Program-made: the position numbers and the translations under genes
In this document: one piece after another, positions 19,337-30,044 of the stretch
Numbering within the stretch: the first letter of the stretch is position 1
Layout of the letters: each line of letters opens with the position of its first letter
The notes under the pieces: model-generated
The model's database searches: none
Told to the model about the DNA's origin: nothing
The model's input: the letters and a program-made list of their open reading frames with translations, nothing else
Assembly (NCBI GenBank): GCA_022360955.1
Contig: JAKSBV010000396.1
Coordinates: 1-64,000 of the forward strand
Origin: Bacillota bacterium
GTDB taxonomy: Bacteria; Bacillota; Clostridia; SK-Y3
Length of the DNA stretch: 64,000 nt
Reading direction: 5' to 3'

Positions 19337-20605
19337 GTGTTCCAAATTTTGAAAAATGCCTGGAAGATACCCGATTTGAGAAAGAGAATATTGTATACCG
19401 TTTTGTTGCTGCTTGTCTTCCGATTGGGTTCATTTATTCCTGTACCGGGATTGAACAGAGAGGCATTACAGCAATTGGCAAGTGGCGGGAATTCCATATT
19501 CGGATTTCTGGATACGCTTACAGGGGGCGCGTTTGCACAAGCATCCATATTTGCAATGAGCATATCACCTTATATCACAGCATCTATTATTATCAATTTA
19601 TTAACAGTTGCAATACCAAGCTTGGAACGGTTAGCTAAAGAGGGAGAAGAAGGGCGAAAAATCATCGCTCAATATACGAGATACGCTACGGTTGTGCTTG
19701 GTTTTATCCAAGCCACAGGGCTGTACTTCGGTTTGCGGAATGCGGTAAATGAAAGAGGATTTCTTTCCTATATCACGATTACCCTTACATTTACGGCAGG
19801 AACCGCATTTTTGATGTGGTTAGGAGAACAGATTACGGAAAAAGGAGTAGGGAACGGTATATCCTTGCTGATTTTTGCAGGGATTGTTTCGAGAATTCCT
19901 TTCGGAATCAATGTTTTATACCAAAATTATCTCAATCAAAATTTAAATATATTTACGCTATTGCTATTTGTTGTATTTGCTTTAGCCGTTATCGCAGCTA
20001 TTGTTGTTATGACGCAGGGAGAACGAAGAGTTCCCGTTCAGTATGCAAAAAGGGTTGTAGGCAGGAAAATGTATGGCGGACAGAGTACACATATTCCTAT
20101 TAAAGTCAACACCGCAGGGGTTATTCCTATTATCTTTGCGATGTCTATCATGGCTTTTCCGTCAACGATTGCCAGCTTCTTCTCAGAACCTGCACCAGGG
20201 ACATTCTGGTATGGATTCCTGAATTTTATTGCACCGGATTCCTGGTTTTACGGAGTATTTTACTTTGTATTGATTATTTTCTTCACGTTTTTCTATACTG
20301 CAATTACATTTAATCCTATTGAAATTGCAAACAATATGAAGAAAAATGGTGGCTTTATACCGGGTATAAGACCGGGAAAACCGACTTCCGATTATATTAA
20401 CAAAGTGCTTTCGAGGGTTATTATCGTCGGGGCGATGTTTATAGGAGCAATTGCAGTATTACCGATTTTCTTAAATTATGGTGTAGGGCTCAATGTATAT
20501 CTTGGGGGTACTAGCTTGCTGATTGTAGTAAGTGTGGCTTTGGAAACCGTAAAACAGCTAGAGTCCCAGATGTTAATGAGACATTATAAAGGATTCCTTG
20601 AATAA
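19337..20605 (+). CDS. secY: Preprotein translocase subunit SecY
   Basis: The 422-residue protein is the ten-helix channel of the Sec translocon. The plug region and second-helix features (LDTLTGGAFAQASIFAMSI), the cytosolic loop (RRVPVQYAKRV) and the C-terminal signature are intact. The GTG start is coupled to rplO. An AT-rich tandem repeat tract follows before adk. Confidence 0.98.
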   Translation: MFQILKNAWKIPDLRKRILYTVLLLLVFRLGSFIPVPGLNREALQQLASGGNSIFGFLDTLTGGAFAQASIFAMSISPYITASIIINLLTVAIPSLERLAKEGEEGRKIIAQYTRYATVVLGFIQATGLYFGLRNAVNERGFLSYITITLTFTAGTAFLMWLGEQITEKGVGNGISLLIFAGIVSRIPFGINVLYQNYLNQNLNIFTLLLFVVFALAVIAAIVVMTQGERRVPVQYAKRVVGRKMYGGQSTHIPIKVNTAGVIPIIFAMSIMAFPSTIASFFSEPAPGTFWYGFLNFIAPDSWFYGVFYFVLIIFFTFFYTAITFNPIEIANNMKKNGGFIPGIRPGKPTSDYINKVLSRVIIVGAMFIGAIAVLPIFLNYGVGLNVYLGGTSLLIVVSVALETVKQLESQMLMRHYKGFLE

Positions 20606-20700
20606 TTAATAATAAATCATTAATACGTAACGATGACGAGTGATGGTTCATACGTTATTAATAACGTTATTATTAATCGAATGGAGGTAGTCAGAACGGT

Positions 20701-21336
20701 ATGAAGTTAATATTATTAGGTGCGCCCGGAGCAGGGAAGGGAACGCAGGCGGAAGTTCTTTCCGAAAAGTTCGACATACCCGTTATTTCCACCGGGGAGA
20801 TCATCAGAAATGCTTTAAGGCAGGAGACAACGTTAGGAAAGCAAGCGAAGGAATACATTGATAAAGGTTTGCTGGTGCCTGACAATGTAGTGATAGGGAT
20901 TATACAGGAAAGATTGAATCAGGATGACTGTCGGAACGGTTTTATTTTGGACGGATTTCCCAGGACGGTTCCTCAAGCCGATGCGCTGGCTGAAATGAAT
21001 ATCACGCTTGATAAGGTTTTAGCCATAGAGGTAGCGGACGAGAAAATAGTCCAAAGAATGTCGGGCAGAAGACAGTGTGCAAAATGCGGAGCAACCTATC
21101 ATCTTCAGTATAAGCCCCCTGTAAAGGAAAGCATATGTAATGTATGTGACGGAGAGCTTATTGTGCGGAAAGACGACGAACCTGAAACGGTCCAAAAAAG
21201 ACTGGAAGTATACCATGAACAGACGGAACCTCTCAAAGAATACTATAAGGACAAAGGGTTATTGGTTGTAGCCTATGGGCAGGAAGAAATCAAAGATACG
21301 ATTAGCGAAGTGTTTAAAGCACTTGGAGTTGGATGA
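20701..21336 (+). CDS. adk: Adenylate kinase
   Basis: The 211-residue enzyme interconverts ATP+AMP and 2 ADP. Visible motifs are the P-loop [10 protein letters not shown] (8-17), [13 protein letters not shown] and a LID domain with four cysteines (CAKC...CNVC), the zinc-binding form usual in Gram-positive bacteria. It overlaps the spacing of the next gene: map starts one base after its stop. Confidence 0.98.
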   Translation: MKLILLGAPGAGKGTQAEVLSEKFDIPVISTGEIIRNALRQETTLGKQAKEYIDKGLLVPDNVVIGIIQERLNQDDCRNGFILDGFPRTVPQADALAEMNITLDKVLAIEVADEKIVQRMSGRRQCAKCGATYHLQYKPPVKESICNVCDGELIVRKDDEPETVQKRLEVYHEQTEPLKEYYKDKGLLVVAYGQEEIKDTISEVFKALGVG

Positions 21337-21337
21337 A

Positions 21338-22099
21338 ATGATTACGATTAAATCGACTCAGGAACTTGAATATATGCGGCAAGCGGGGCGGATTGTATTT
21401 GAAAGCCATGAACTTTTAAAAAAGACGATCCGGCCGGGCATCACAACAAAAGAGCTGGACAGCATTATAGAACAATATATACTAAGCCAGGGTGCCACAC
21501 CATCCTTTAAAGGCTACAACGGGTTTCCTGCGAGCATATGTGCTTCCGTAAACAACGAAGTGGTTCATGGTATTCCGAGTTTAAATAAGTTAAAAGATGG
21601 CGATATTATTAGTATAGATATCGGTGCTATATATAAAGGATATCACGGAGATGCCGCACGTACCCACCCCGTAGGAAAGATCTCTGAGGATGCGGCGAGG
21701 TTGATAAGCGTGACAGAGGAAAGTTTTTTCGAAGGCATGAAATATGCCGTAGAAGGCAACCGCTTATCCGATATTTCGGCAGCAATTCAGACCTATGTAG
21801 AAAATCACGGATACTCTGTGGTGAGGGATCTTGTCGGGCATGGTATTGGTCGGAATATGCATGAAGAGCCGCAAATTCCGAACTACGGGAAACCCCATAG
21901 AGGCCCCAGATTACGTGCAGGTATGACATTAGCCATTGAACCTATGATCAATGCAGGAAAATATCATGTAGAAATCTTACCCGACCAATGGACGGTTGTA
22001 ACCGCTGACGGGAGTCTGTCGGCCCATTATGAACATACCATTGCAATTACCCAGGGAGAGCCTGAGTTATTGACCGGGGGTTTGAATTTACAGGGGTGA
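21338..22099 (+). CDS. map: Methionine aminopeptidase, type I
   Basis: The 253-residue enzyme removes the initiator methionine. Metal ligands are visible: Asp94 and Asp105 in [16 protein letters not shown], His in [12 protein letters not shown], Glu in LAIEPMIN and Glu in HYEHTIAI; His77 is in the conserved HGIP. The ATG at 21338 is one base after the adk stop, so the two are coupled; an earlier in-frame start lies inside adk. Confidence 0.97.
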   Translation: MITIKSTQELEYMRQAGRIVFESHELLKKTIRPGITTKELDSIIEQYILSQGATPSFKGYNGFPASICASVNNEVVHGIPSLNKLKDGDIISIDIGAIYKGYHGDAARTHPVGKISEDAARLISVTEESFFEGMKYAVEGNRLSDISAAIQTYVENHGYSVVRDLVGHGIGRNMHEEPQIPNYGKPHRGPRLRAGMTLAIEPMINAGKYHVEILPDQWTVVTADGSLSAHYEHTIAITQGEPELLTGGLNLQG

Positions 22100-22103
22100 T
22101 ATC

Positions 22104-22397
22104 ATGATGCTTATTCCTGGACAAATTGTTTATTCAAAAGCAGGAAGAGATAAGGGGAAATATTTTGTCATCATAGAGGTTATCGATGAAAATTATGTTT
22201 GTATTAGTGATGGTGACATGAGACGGGTGGATAACCCGAAGAAAAAGAAGATCAAACACCTATTGATTACGAAGAAACAGGCTAAAAATGTTATGGATAA
22301 GATGAGGGATTCGAAAAGAATCACCAATTCCGATATAAGAAGATGCCTTATGGTTTTTAAGGATGATTTAGAGCAAACAAATCAAGAAAACTTGTAG
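22104..22397 (+). CDS. KOW-domain RNA-binding protein (L14e-like)
   Basis: The 97-residue basic protein starts with a KOW-type beta-barrel (PGQIVYSKAGRDKGKYFVI), followed by a lysine-rich segment (NPKKKKIKHLL). It resembles the archaeal/eukaryotic L14e/L27e group (COG2163) known in many Clostridia between map and infA. It probably binds rRNA or the ribosome; its role in bacteria is not settled. The start is an ATG pair at 22104/22107 after GGGGTGAT, 4 bases from the map stop. Confidence 0.8.
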   Translation: MMLIPGQIVYSKAGRDKGKYFVIIEVIDENYVCISDGDMRRVDNPKKKKIKHLLITKKQAKNVMDKMRDSKRITNSDIRRCLMVFKDDLEQTNQENL

Positions 22398-22425
22398 TCT
22401 GGCTAAATAAAGGAGGGTGCATTCC

Positions 22426-22644
22426 TTGGCGAAAGAAGACGTTATAGAAGTTGAGGGTACGGTTGTTGAAGCGTTGCCGAACGCAATGTTTCAAGTTGAG
22501 TTAGAAAATGGGCACAAAGTGCTTGCGCATATTTCAGGAAAGTTAAGAATGCATTTTATTAGGATTCTTCCGGGCGATAAAGTTACGATGGAGCTTTCGC
22601 CTTATGATTTAACACGGGGAAGGATTACCTGGAGAGCTAAGTAG
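22426..22644 (+). CDS. infA: Translation initiation factor IF-1
   Basis: Starting from the TTG at 22426 (AGGAGGG upstream) gives exactly 72 residues, the standard IF-1 length, with the S1/OB fold ([34 protein letters not shown]). IF-1 blocks the A site during initiation. Confidence 0.97.
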   Translation: MAKEDVIEVEGTVVEALPNAMFQVELENGHKVLAHISGKLRMHFIRILPGDKVTMELSPYDLTRGRITWRAK

Positions 22645-22664
22645 GTCGTGAAGGAGGGATTACA

Positions 22665-22778
22665 GTGAAAGTAAGACCATCTGTTAAGCCGATTTGTGAA
22701 AAATGTAAACTGATTAAAAGAAAAGGCAGAATCAGAATTATCTGCCAAAATCCGAGGCACAAGCAGAAACAAGGATAA
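22665..22778 (+). CDS. rpmJ: 50S ribosomal protein L36
   Basis: A 37-residue frame from a GTG (22665), with AAGGAGGG upstream, reads [20 protein letters not shown] and ends NPRHKQKQG. The CxxC...C...H zinc ribbon and the length identify L36 of the zinc-binding type. Confidence 0.97.
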   Translation: MKVRPSVKPICEKCKLIKRKGRIRIICQNPRHKQKQG

Positions 22779-22783
22779 GTGTG

Positions 22784-22830
22784 AGTTGACAGTGGACGGT
22801 GGACAGTTTAGAGTTCACGGTTGACTGTTG
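22784..22830. repeat. Degenerate TTGACAGTGGACGG tract
   Basis: Tandem 7-8-mers (GTTGACA, GTGGACG, GTGGACA) fill the start of the 400-base rpmJ-rpsM gap. They match the tract at 8560-8592. The rest of the gap holds MITE copy C and the complementary tract at 23128-23155. Confidence 0.7.
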
Positions 22831-22849
22831 GCGGATAGGGTCTTGATAT

Positions 22850-22947
22850 AGATACCCAACTTCAAAATTGAATTTATATTTACACAAAAAACGCAGAAGC
22901 ATCGTTGTTTGCGTAAATAGTATTTTTAGGTTTAAAGTTGGTTATCT
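22850..22947. repeat. MITE-like 98-bp family, copy C (inverted)
   Basis: AGATACCC...GGTTATCT ends and the inner pair TTTACACAAAAAACGC / GCGTAAATAG. It lies in the opposite orientation to copies B and D. Confidence 0.85.
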
Positions 22948-23109
22948 TTAATTGAAGCAGAAACTTCTTTTATAATGATTGAAATATTAATATACAATTA
23001 ACCTGTTAAGTAGCGGCTGAATAATCAAATTGATGATTATGGCTTGACAGTTAATATATAATCAAAGAGTAATGATTTACACATAAACTTGACAATTGAT
23101 GTGATTGTC

Positions 23110-23155
23110 TTTGACGGTTTATTGACCGTCAATTGTCAACTGTCAACTGTCAACT
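23110..23155. repeat. Hairpin TTGACGGT/ACCGTCAA and TGTCAAC tract
   Basis: TTGACGGT and ACCGTCAA (23111-23132) form a perfect 8-bp stem around TTATTG. It is followed by TGTCAAC units in tandem up to 23155, just before the rpsM ribosome binding site. Confidence 0.6.
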
Positions 23156-23179
23156 AAAGCTTGGGAGGTGTAAAGTAGA

Positions 23180-23548
23180 ATGGCAAGAATCGCTGGTGTT
23201 GACTTACCGAGAGAAAAACGTGTAGAAATTGGTTTAACTTATATATACGGTATTGGAAGGCCAAGGGCTTGGGAGATTCTCCAAGAGACAGGGATTAGTC
23301 CCGACACAAGGGTCAGAGACCTTACGGACGATGAAGTTTCAAAGCTTAGAGAAGTGATTGATAAAAGCTATAAAGTTGAAGGGGATCTGCGAAGACAGAT
23401 TGCACTTGATATTAAGAGACTGATGGAGATCGGTTCTTATAGGGGTTATAGACATCGAAGAGGCCTTCCGGTAAGAGGACAAAAGACGAAAACAAATGCG
23501 AGAACCAGAAAAGGTCCTAAGAGAACAATGGCAGGCAAGAAGAAATAA
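23180..23548 (+). CDS. rpsM: 30S ribosomal protein S13
   Basis: The 122-residue protein ([40 protein letters not shown]) is S13 of the 30S head. It restarts the alpha part of the operon after a 400-base gap; no convincing internal promoter is evident there, although TTGACA occurs at 23044 and 23089. Confidence 0.98.
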   Translation: MARIAGVDLPREKRVEIGLTYIYGIGRPRAWEILQETGISPDTRVRDLTDDEVSKLREVIDKSYKVEGDLRRQIALDIKRLMEIGSYRGYRHRRGLPVRGQKTKTNARTRKGPKRTMAGKKK

Positions 23549-23570
23549 GAAGGGGAGGGAGTAGAAAAGA

Positions 23571-23966
23571 ATGGCTAAAGCGAGAAAAAGAACCACGCGT
23601 AAAAGACGTGAGCGTAAAAATATAGAACGTGGTGCGGCACATATTCGTTCAACATTTAACAATACCATTGTTACAATTACCGATGTTGTCGGAAATGCAC
23701 TTTCATGGGCAAGTGCCGGCGGTTTAGGCTTTAGAGGCTCAAGGAAAAGTACGCCGTTTGCAGCCCAAATGGCAGCTGAAACCGCAGCCAAAGCGGCAAT
23801 GGAGCATGGACTCAAAAGTGTTGAAGTTTATGTAAAAGGCCCCGGTTCGGGCAGAGAAGCTGCGATAAGAGCCTTACAGGCCGCAGGTTTAGAAGTTAGT
23901 TTGATTAAAGACGTGACTCCTATTCCTCATAATGGATGCAGACCGCCGAAAAGAAGAAGAGTGTGA
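23571..23966 (+). CDS. rpsK: 30S ribosomal protein S11
   Basis: The 131-residue protein has [19 protein letters not shown] and [20 protein letters not shown], with the invariant C-terminus [14 protein letters not shown]11 shapes the platform near the E site. Confidence 0.98.
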   Translation: MAKARKRTTRKRRERKNIERGAAHIRSTFNNTIVTITDVVGNALSWASAGGLGFRGSRKSTPFAAQMAAETAAKAAMEHGLKSVEVYVKGPGSGREAAIRALQAAGLEVSLIKDVTPIPHNGCRPPKRRRV

Positions 23967-24094
23967 GAGCGGTGGGTAGCGGGTGGTGGGTTGCCGGTTG
24001 TCAATGTACCGGGGACATTGTCCGCACTCATTGGAATGGCAGGAAATTATGTTGGTTATATAGCGTATAGAATTTACAGGAGGTGTAAACACAC

Positions 24095-24721
24095 ATGGCA
24101 CGATATACTGGTGCGGTATGCAGGCTTTGTCGTAGAGAAGGGCAGAAGTTATTTCTCAAAGGTGAGCGATGCTATACTGATAAATGTGCGATTGCCAGAA
24201 GGGCTTATGCTCCGGGGCAGCATGGCCAAAGCAGGAAGAAGCCGTCAGAGTATGGTATCCAGTTAAGAGAAAAACAAAAGGCCAGAAGATATTATGGGGT
24301 ATTGGAAAGCCAGTTCGAAAAATACTTTGAAATGGCGAGTAAACAAAAAGGTATTACCGGTGAGAACCTATTGAGAATTCTTGAGAGCCGGTTAGACAAT
24401 GTTGTTTATAGAGCAGGATTTGCAACGTCCAGACCGGAAGCGAGACAGCTTGTAAGACACGGACATTTTACAGTCAATGGGCGTAAGGTAAACATTCCTT
24501 CTTTTCTTGTGAAAGAAGACGATGTTGTTACGATCAAAGAAAAAAGTCGAAGTTCTTCAAAGATCAAGGATGTACTCGAATCTACCGAGGGGAAAATTAG
24601 TTCCAAATGGTTAGATGTTAATAGAGATACGTTAGAAGCAAAAGTGTTGAGTCTGGCAACAAGAGAAGATATTGATCTGCCGCTGGAAGAACACTTAATT
24701 GTAGAGTTGTATTCTAAGTAA
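24095..24721 (+). CDS. rpsD: 30S ribosomal protein S4
   Basis: The 208-residue protein has the N-terminal four-cysteine region ([18 protein letters not shown]...C), the S4 domain ([20 protein letters not shown]) and the standard C-terminus. S4 nucleates 30S assembly. AGGAGG is present 12 bases upstream. MITE copy D starts at the last base of its stop codon. Confidence 0.98.
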   Translation: MARYTGAVCRLCRREGQKLFLKGERCYTDKCAIARRAYAPGQHGQSRKKPSEYGIQLREKQKARRYYGVLESQFEKYFEMASKQKGITGENLLRILESRLDNVVYRAGFATSRPEARQLVRHGHFTVNGRKVNIPSFLVKEDDVVTIKEKSRSSSKIKDVLESTEGKISSKWLDVNRDTLEAKVLSLATREDIDLPLEEHLIVELYSK

Positions 24722-24820
24722 GGATAACCAACTGCAACCTAAAAACGCTATTTGCACAACCAACGATGATTTTATGCGTTTTTTGTGTAAATATAAATTC
24801 GTTTTTAAAGTTTGGTATCT
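24721..24820. repeat. MITE-like 98-bp family, copy D
   Basis: AGGATAACC...TTTGGTATCT with inner pair TTTGCACAACCAACG / CGTTTTTTGTGTAAATA. It overlaps the final A of the rpsD TAA and lies in the rpsD-rpoA gap. Confidence 0.85.
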
Positions 24821-24981
24821 GCAATGAATGAGTGAATGGTCGGCAGCGGGTGGATACTCCTGTGCGAACCATTCGGAATATTTAATGAGCCATAGAGAGA
24901 AAAGTACAAATGATTTAGTTAATATGGATCAGTTGCCCTCGTAAAAACAAGAATAAAACAGCAGTCAGGGGAGGGTTAAGA

Positions 24982-25929
24982 GTGATAGAAATAGAGAAAC
25001 CAAAAATTGAGTGTGTTGAAATTAGTGACGATGCCGTTTATGGTAAATATGTAGTAGAGCCGCTGGAAAGAGGATATGGTACAACGCTTGGGAATTCTTT
25101 AAGAAGGATTCTCTTATCCTCGTTGCCGGGGGTAGCGGCGACTTCTGTAAAGATTGACGGCGTGCTGCATGAGTTTTCTACCATTCCGGGAGTCAAAGAA
25201 GATGTGACGGAGATCATCTTGAACATCAAAAATATTGCGGCCCAACTTCATTCTGAGGGACCTAAGGTAGTCTATATTGAGGCCGAAGGCGAAGGAGATA
25301 TTAAGGCAAAGGATATCAAAGCCGATGCGGATATAGACATATTAAATCCTGACCTTCACATTGCCACCTTAAATCCGGAGGCTAAGCTCTATATAGAAAT
25401 TACCCTAAACAAAGGCAGAGGGTATGTTGCAGCGGAAAAAAACAAATTATCGGGACAGCCGATAGGGATTATACCGGTGGATTCGATCTACACTCCTGTG
25501 CATAAGGTGAATTATACCGTAGAAAATACCCGTGTAGGACAGGTGACAGACTACGATAAACTAACGCTGGAAATTTGGACAAATGGTACGATTAAGCCGG
25601 ACGAAGCGATAAGTTTAGGAGCGAAGATATTAAGCGAGCACCTTAACTTATTTATTGACCTTTCGGACCAAGCCAAAAATACCGAAATTATGGTAGAGAA
25701 AGAAGAAACGAAGAAAGAAAAAGTGCTTGAGATGACCATTGAAGAACTAGACCTATCCGTAAGATCGTACAATTGTTTAAAACGAGCAGGCATCAATACG
25801 GTAGAGGATCTTATCAACAGAAGTGAAGAAGACATGATGAAGGTAAGAAATCTGGGCAGAAAATCTCTGGAAGAAGTAATACAGAAATTAGAAGCACTGG
25901 GATTATCTCTTGCACCGAATGAAGAATAA
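24982..25929 (+). CDS. rpoA: RNA polymerase subunit alpha
   Basis: The 315-residue protein has the N-terminal assembly domain ([34 protein letters not shown]) and the C-terminal helix-hairpin domain ([35 protein letters not shown]) used for UP elements and activators. A GTG start follows GGGGAGGG. Confidence 0.98.
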   Translation: MIEIEKPKIECVEISDDAVYGKYVVEPLERGYGTTLGNSLRRILLSSLPGVAATSVKIDGVLHEFSTIPGVKEDVTEIILNIKNIAAQLHSEGPKVVYIEAEGEGDIKAKDIKADADIDILNPDLHIATLNPEAKLYIEITLNKGRGYVAAEKNKLSGQPIGIIPVDSIYTPVHKVNYTVENTRVGQVTDYDKLTLEIWTNGTIKPDEAISLGAKILSEHLNLFIDLSDQAKNTEIMVEKEETKKEKVLEMTIEELDLSVRSYNCLKRAGINTVEDLINRSEEDMMKVRNLGRKSLEEVIQKLEALGLSLAPNEE

Positions 25930-26121
25930 TTTTAGTGGGTAGTTGGTGGTGGGGAGTTAGGCGTTAAAAACCCCCAGTATGAACTACAAACGATATACAT
26001 TTATAATATGCAGTGTGATGAGAGTATAATAAAAGTTGGGGGTTTATAACGGAGCCGAATGTTTAATTTGCGGAATAAAATACTCCCAACTCCGAACTAA
26101 ATGGCAAAGGAGGTAATGGTG

Positions 26122-26466
26122 ATGCCTGGTACAAGGAAATTAGGACGTCCGACAGATCAAAGAAGAGCAATGCTAAGAAACCTTGTTACTTCTTTTTTGG
26201 AAAAGGGTAAAATTGAGACGACAATAACCAGAGCCAAAGAAACGAGAAGCATAGCGGAAAAGATGATCACGCTAGGTAAGCAGAATACGCTTCATTCAAG
26301 GCGACAAGCGCTTGCATATATTACAAAAGAAGATGTAGTTAAAAAGCTATTTGACGAAATTGCACCGCAGTATGCCGAACGACAAGGCGGTTATACAAGA
26401 ATTATGAAAATAGGTCCCAGAAGAGGGGACGCGGCAGAAATGGCAATATTGGAATTAGTGCAGTAA
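26122..26466 (+). CDS. rplQ: 50S ribosomal protein L17
   Basis: The 114-residue protein reads [20 protein letters not shown] and has the L17 core ([17 protein letters not shown]). The ATG at 26122 is 8 bases after AAAGGAGG (26106-26113); starts at 26101 and 26116 include or touch that site. It is the last ribosomal gene of the operon. Confidence 0.97.
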   Translation: MPGTRKLGRPTDQRRAMLRNLVTSFLEKGKIETTITRAKETRSIAEKMITLGKQNTLHSRRQALAYITKEDVVKKLFDEIAPQYAERQGGYTRIMKIGPRRGDAAEMAILELVQ

Positions 26467-26473
26467 AAATTCA

Positions 26474-26515
26474 GGCAGGATTTTAAACATATGATGTTTG
26501 GATCCTGCTTTTTTG
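26474..26515 (+). terminator. Terminator of the ribosomal operon
   Basis: GCAGGAT and ATCCTGC pair around an inner AAACAT/ATGTTT stem and are followed by six Ts. It lies 8 bases after the rplQ stop and closes the S10-spc-alpha cluster. Confidence 0.85.
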
Positions 26516-26585
26516 TTGTTTAAAAACTTATACTTTCTATATTGTTTTAAATAGAGTATAATATATTCGTAAATCCTGTTTGCAG

Positions 26586-26640
26586 TTCCGAATACGGAGT
26601 TAAATATTCTCCGAACTCCGAACTCCAAACTCCGAACTAA
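26586..26640. repeat. Degenerate CTCCGAA heptamer tract
   Basis: Units such as CTCCGAA and CTCCAAA are repeated in tandem just ahead of ecfA1. Related units appear upstream of rplQ (about 26085) and of ilvD (about 39580). Confidence 0.7.
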
Positions 26641-26659
26641 CTACAAGCGAGGTTATACG

Positions 26660-27514
26660 ATGGAAGCGATGATTCATTCGGTGAATGTAGACTATTCATA
26701 TCACCACGAGGAAAAAGAAAAAATAGAGCTGGTATTGAACCATATTAATTTAAATATAAATAAGGGCGAGTTTGTGACAATTCTCGGACACAATGGATCG
26801 GGCAAATCAACACTTGCCAAGCATTTTAATGCACTATTGCTTCCGATTGGAGGAACAATTTTTGTCAAGCATATGGATACATCCGAACAGAAGCACCGAT
26901 GGGATATCAGACAAAACGTGGGCATGGTGTTCCAAAATCCCGACAACCAGATTGTTGCCACCATCGTAGAAGAGGATGTTGCCTTCGGTCCCGAGAATCT
27001 AGGCATTGCGCCGGATGAGATTCGAGAAAGAGTCAACTATGCGTTAAAAGCGGTAGATATGTTTGAGTATAGAGAACATGCGCCGCATTTGCTTTCCGGC
27101 GGACAGAAACAGCGCGTGGCGATTGCCGGTGTTATTGCCATGAAACCGGAATGTATTGTTTTGGACGAGCCGACAGCTATGCTGGACCCTATCGGGAGAA
27201 AAGAAGTTCTTAATGCGGTGAAGAAGCTGAATCAAGAAGAGGGGATAACGGTGGTGCTTATCACCCATTATATGGACGAGGCGGTGCAGTCCGACCGGGT
27301 AATCGTGATGGAAAAAGGTGAAGTAACCATGGACGACAAGCCCCAGGCAATTTTTAGTCAAGTAGAAAGACTGAAAGCCGCAGGATTGGATGTCCCCCAA
27401 GTAACGGAATTGGCATATGAATTGAAAAAGGCAGGTTTTGATATTAAGCGGGATATATTGACGGTAGATGAATGTACGAAAGAACTGGTTCGTTTAATTG
27501 AACGCGGCGTGTGA
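26660..27514 (+). CDS. ecfA1: ECF transporter ATPase EcfA1
   Basis: The 284-residue ABC ATPase powers uptake of vitamins or metals with exchangeable S components. Walker [11 protein letters not shown]-loop [10 protein letters not shown], signature [11 protein letters not shown], Walker [13 protein letters not shown] and the switch histidine (LITHYMD) are all present. It forms a heterodimer with the next gene product. Its position after rplQ is classical for Firmicutes. The C-terminal extension (about 220-284) is typical of EcfA proteins. Confidence 0.96.
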   Translation: MEAMIHSVNVDYSYHHEEKEKIELVLNHINLNINKGEFVTILGHNGSGKSTLAKHFNALLLPIGGTIFVKHMDTSEQKHRWDIRQNVGMVFQNPDNQIVATIVEEDVAFGPENLGIAPDEIRERVNYALKAVDMFEYREHAPHLLSGGQKQRVAIAGVIAMKPECIVLDEPTAMLDPIGRKEVLNAVKKLNQEEGITVVLITHYMDEAVQSDRVIVMEKGEVTMDDKPQAIFSQVERLKAAGLDVPQVTELAYELKKAGFDIKRDILTVDECTKELVRLIERGV

Positions 27515-27570
27515 AACCTGAATAATAAACTAAGATTGTAATTTATACAGTAAGTATTTTTGGAGGCAGT

Positions 27571-28428
27571 ATGATGTCAGTAAAGGTTGAAAATTTAAGT
27601 TACACTTACATGATTGGCACCCCTTTTGAGAAGCAGGCCTTACAGGGTGTAAATTTGGAAATTAAAAAAGGTGAATTTATCGGACTTATCGGACATACGG
27701 GTTCGGGTAAATCCACGCTTATACAGCATTTCAACGGATTACTCAAACCTATAAAGGGGAAAATATATATTAATGATATAGATATCACCGAAAAGAAGGT
27801 AAAGCTCAAAGAGATAAGAAATGCTGTGGGCCTTGTATTCCAATATCCTGAGCATCAATTATTTGAAGAAACCGTCTACAAGGATATCGCTTTTGGGCCC
27901 GGGAATATGGGACTTGCCGAGGAACAGATACGGAAAAGAGTACATGAGGCTTTAAAGCTTGTGGGTTTAAACGCCGGTATATTGGAAAAGTCTCCTTTTG
28001 AATTGTCCGGAGGACAAAAACGAAGGGTGGCCATTGCCGGTGTGATGGCAATGAAGCCGGAAATTCTTGTATTGGATGAACCAACGGCAGGATTGGACCC
28101 AGCAGGCAGAGACGACATATTGTTTCAGATTAAGGCCTTGCATACTAAACTTGGGATGACTGTGATACTGGTTTCTCACAGTATGGAAGATATTGCACGT
28201 TTGGTTGACAGAATCATTGTCATGCATGAGGGCACGGTTGCAATGGATAATACACCGGGACAGGTATTTACCGAAGTAGAGACATTGGAAGAAATGGGGC
28301 TTTCGGCGCCCCAAATCACATACGTGGTGCGTCAATTAAGACAGAGAGGGCTGAATATCAGAGAAGATATCTTCACTATTCATCAAGCCAAAAAAGAATT
28401 GCTGGCACTATTGGAGGGGATGAAATGA
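27571..28428 (+). CDS. ecfA2: ECF transporter ATPase EcfA2
   Basis: The 285-residue second ATPase has [30 protein letters not shown] and [12 protein letters not shown]. The YPEHQLF variant of the Q-loop region distinguishes EcfA2 from EcfA1. It overlaps ecfT by four bases (ATGA), a sign of tight coupling. The S components are encoded elsewhere, so the imported substrates are not determined here. Confidence 0.96.
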   Translation: MMSVKVENLSYTYMIGTPFEKQALQGVNLEIKKGEFIGLIGHTGSGKSTLIQHFNGLLKPIKGKIYINDIDITEKKVKLKEIRNAVGLVFQYPEHQLFEETVYKDIAFGPGNMGLAEEQIRKRVHEALKLVGLNAGILEKSPFELSGGQKRRVAIAGVMAMKPEILVLDEPTAGLDPAGRDDILFQIKALHTKLGMTVILVSHSMEDIARLVDRIIVMHEGTVAMDNTPGQVFTEVETLEEMGLSAPQITYVVRQLRQRGLNIREDIFTIHQAKKELLALLEGMK

Positions 28429-29216
28429 TAAAAGATATCACGTTAGGACAATATTTTCCCGGTACATCGCCGGTACATAGGCTGGACCCCAGAATCAAAA
28501 TTATTTTAACATTACTATATATTTTTGCGTTATTTACAATTAAAAATTTCACGGGATATATTCTTTTTGCAGCGTTTACGACTACAATCATCTATATTTC
28601 AACCATTCCGGTTAAATATGTATTTAAAGGACTGAAGCCGCTGTTATTTATCATTATCCTAACAGCCTTTGTAAATATGTTCATGACCGGAGGAGTCACA
28701 CTATTTACGATTGGTCCCCTGGTGGCAACTTATGAAGGGGTGGAAATAGCAGTAATGATGGTATTGAGGTTGTTATTTTTAATTATCGGTACATCCCTTT
28801 TAACCTTTACAACTTCACCTATACTGCTTACGGACGGTATAGAAAAGCTGCTGAACCCGTTTAAACGCATAGGTGTGCCCGCCCATGAGCTGGCCATGAT
28901 GATGACCATTGCACTGCGTTTTATCCCTACACTTTTGGAAGAAACGAGTAAGATCATGAAAGCGCAGATGGCAAGAGGGGCTGACTTTGAAAGCGGCAAC
29001 TTAATCAAAAGGGCACAGGGACTGGTGCCTTTGCTGGTGCCGTTGTTCATCAGTGCATTCCGGAGGGCCGACGAACTGGCCATTGCTATGGAGTCTCGCT
29101 GTTACCGAGGCGGAGACCAAAGGACCAGAATGAAACAGCTACAATTAAGTAAAGTTGATTACAAGGCTGTCGCGCTGTTTATTATATTAATTGCTGTGTT
29201 ATTGTCGGTAAGATAG
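28425..29216 (+). CDS. ecfT: ECF transporter transmembrane protein EcfT
   Basis: The 263-residue membrane protein couples the two ATPases to S components. It has five or so membrane segments. Two Ala-Arg-Gly-type coupling motifs are seen: MARGAD and SRCYRGG near the C-terminal cytoplasmic helices. The stop codon sits inside the left arm of a 30-bp inverted repeat. Confidence 0.96.
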   Translation: MIKDITLGQYFPGTSPVHRLDPRIKIILTLLYIFALFTIKNFTGYILFAAFTTTIIYISTIPVKYVFKGLKPLLFIIILTAFVNMFMTGGVTLFTIGPLVATYEGVEIAVMMVLRLLFLIIGTSLLTFTTSPILLTDGIEKLLNPFKRIGVPAHELAMMMTIALRFIPTLLEETSKIMKAQMARGADFESGNLIKRAQGLVPLLVPLFISAFRRADELAIAMESRCYRGGDQRTRMKQLQLSKVDYKAVALFIILIAVLLSVR

Positions 29217-29280
29217 AACAGGGGACGGTTCTCTGTTTTATCAGAGCAAAATAAAACAGAGAACCGTCCCCTGTTCTATC
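29212..29280. repeat. REP-like palindrome with perfect 30-bp arms
   Basis: Arms 29212-29241 and 29251-29280 are exact reverse complements around a 9-base loop. The arms contain GGGGACGGTTCTCTG. The left arm includes the ecfT stop codon. In RNA the hairpin would be very stable. It belongs to the GGGGACGGTTC type of clostridial palindromes often associated with IS200-like (Y1) transposases. Confidence 0.9.
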
Positions 29281-29309
29281 CAAACTCCAAACCATAAGTG
29301 GTGATTCAT

Positions 29310-30044
29310 ATGCGAAACTTAATGTTAAAAGTTGAATACGACGGTACCAACTATCATGGGTGGCAGCGTCAGGACAATGCTGTCACGGTACAGGAAGTGC
29401 TGGAAACGTCACTCAAGAAAATAACAAAAGAGAAAATAACGGTTACAGGCTGCAGCCGTACTGACGCAGGCGTACACGCGCTGGGCTTTGTATGTAATTT
29501 TTATACCGGGAGCAGGATTCCCGTCGATAGAGTGCCTTATGCGCTAAACAGTGTATTGCCTTATGATATTGTGGTTTTGGAATGTCGGGAGGCTTTGCAG
29601 GCGTTTCATGCCCGCTATGGGGCAAAAGGGAAAAAGTACAGATACAGGGTGATACACAGGACGTTTCCTTCAGCTTTTGATAAAAATTATGCCTATCACT
29701 GGCCCTACGTGCTGGACGTTGAGAAAATGAAAGCAGCGGCGCAGTATTTTATCGGAGAACATGATTTCAAAGCTTTTATGGCGACGGGAAGCAGTGTTAA
29801 AAGTACCGTAAGACAGATATTCAGTCTAACGATCGAACAAAAAAACAGTGAAATTATCATTGATGTAGCAGGCAACGGTTTTTTATATAATATGGTGAGA
29901 ATTATCGCAGGTACGCTTTTATATGCAGGCAACGGAAAGATAGCTGTCGACGAAGTGCCGGTCATTATAAGCGCGGGAAACAGGAAAAAAGCCGGCATCA
30001 CGGCACCGCCTCAGGGATTGTACTTGGTGGAGGTGTATTATTAA
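29310..30044 (+). CDS. truA: tRNA pseudouridine(38-40) synthase TruA
   Basis: The 244-residue enzyme modifies uridines 38-40 in the tRNA anticodon arm. Visible motifs are YDGTNYHGWQRQ and CSRTDAGVHALG, with catalytic Asp52. The ATG at 29310 is 5 bases after GGTGAT; the GTG at 29298 is less likely. rplM and rpsI, which often follow truA in Firmicutes, are not found here. Confidence 0.96.
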   Translation: MRNLMLKVEYDGTNYHGWQRQDNAVTVQEVLETSLKKITKEKITVTGCSRTDAGVHALGFVCNFYTGSRIPVDRVPYALNSVLPYDIVVLECREALQAFHARYGAKGKKYRYRVIHRTFPSAFDKNYAYHWPYVLDVEKMKAAAQYFIGEHDFKAFMATGSSVKSTVRQIFSLTIEQKNSEIIIDVAGNGFLYNMVRIIAGTLLYAGNGKIAVDEVPVIISAGNRKKAGITAPPQGLYLVEVYY

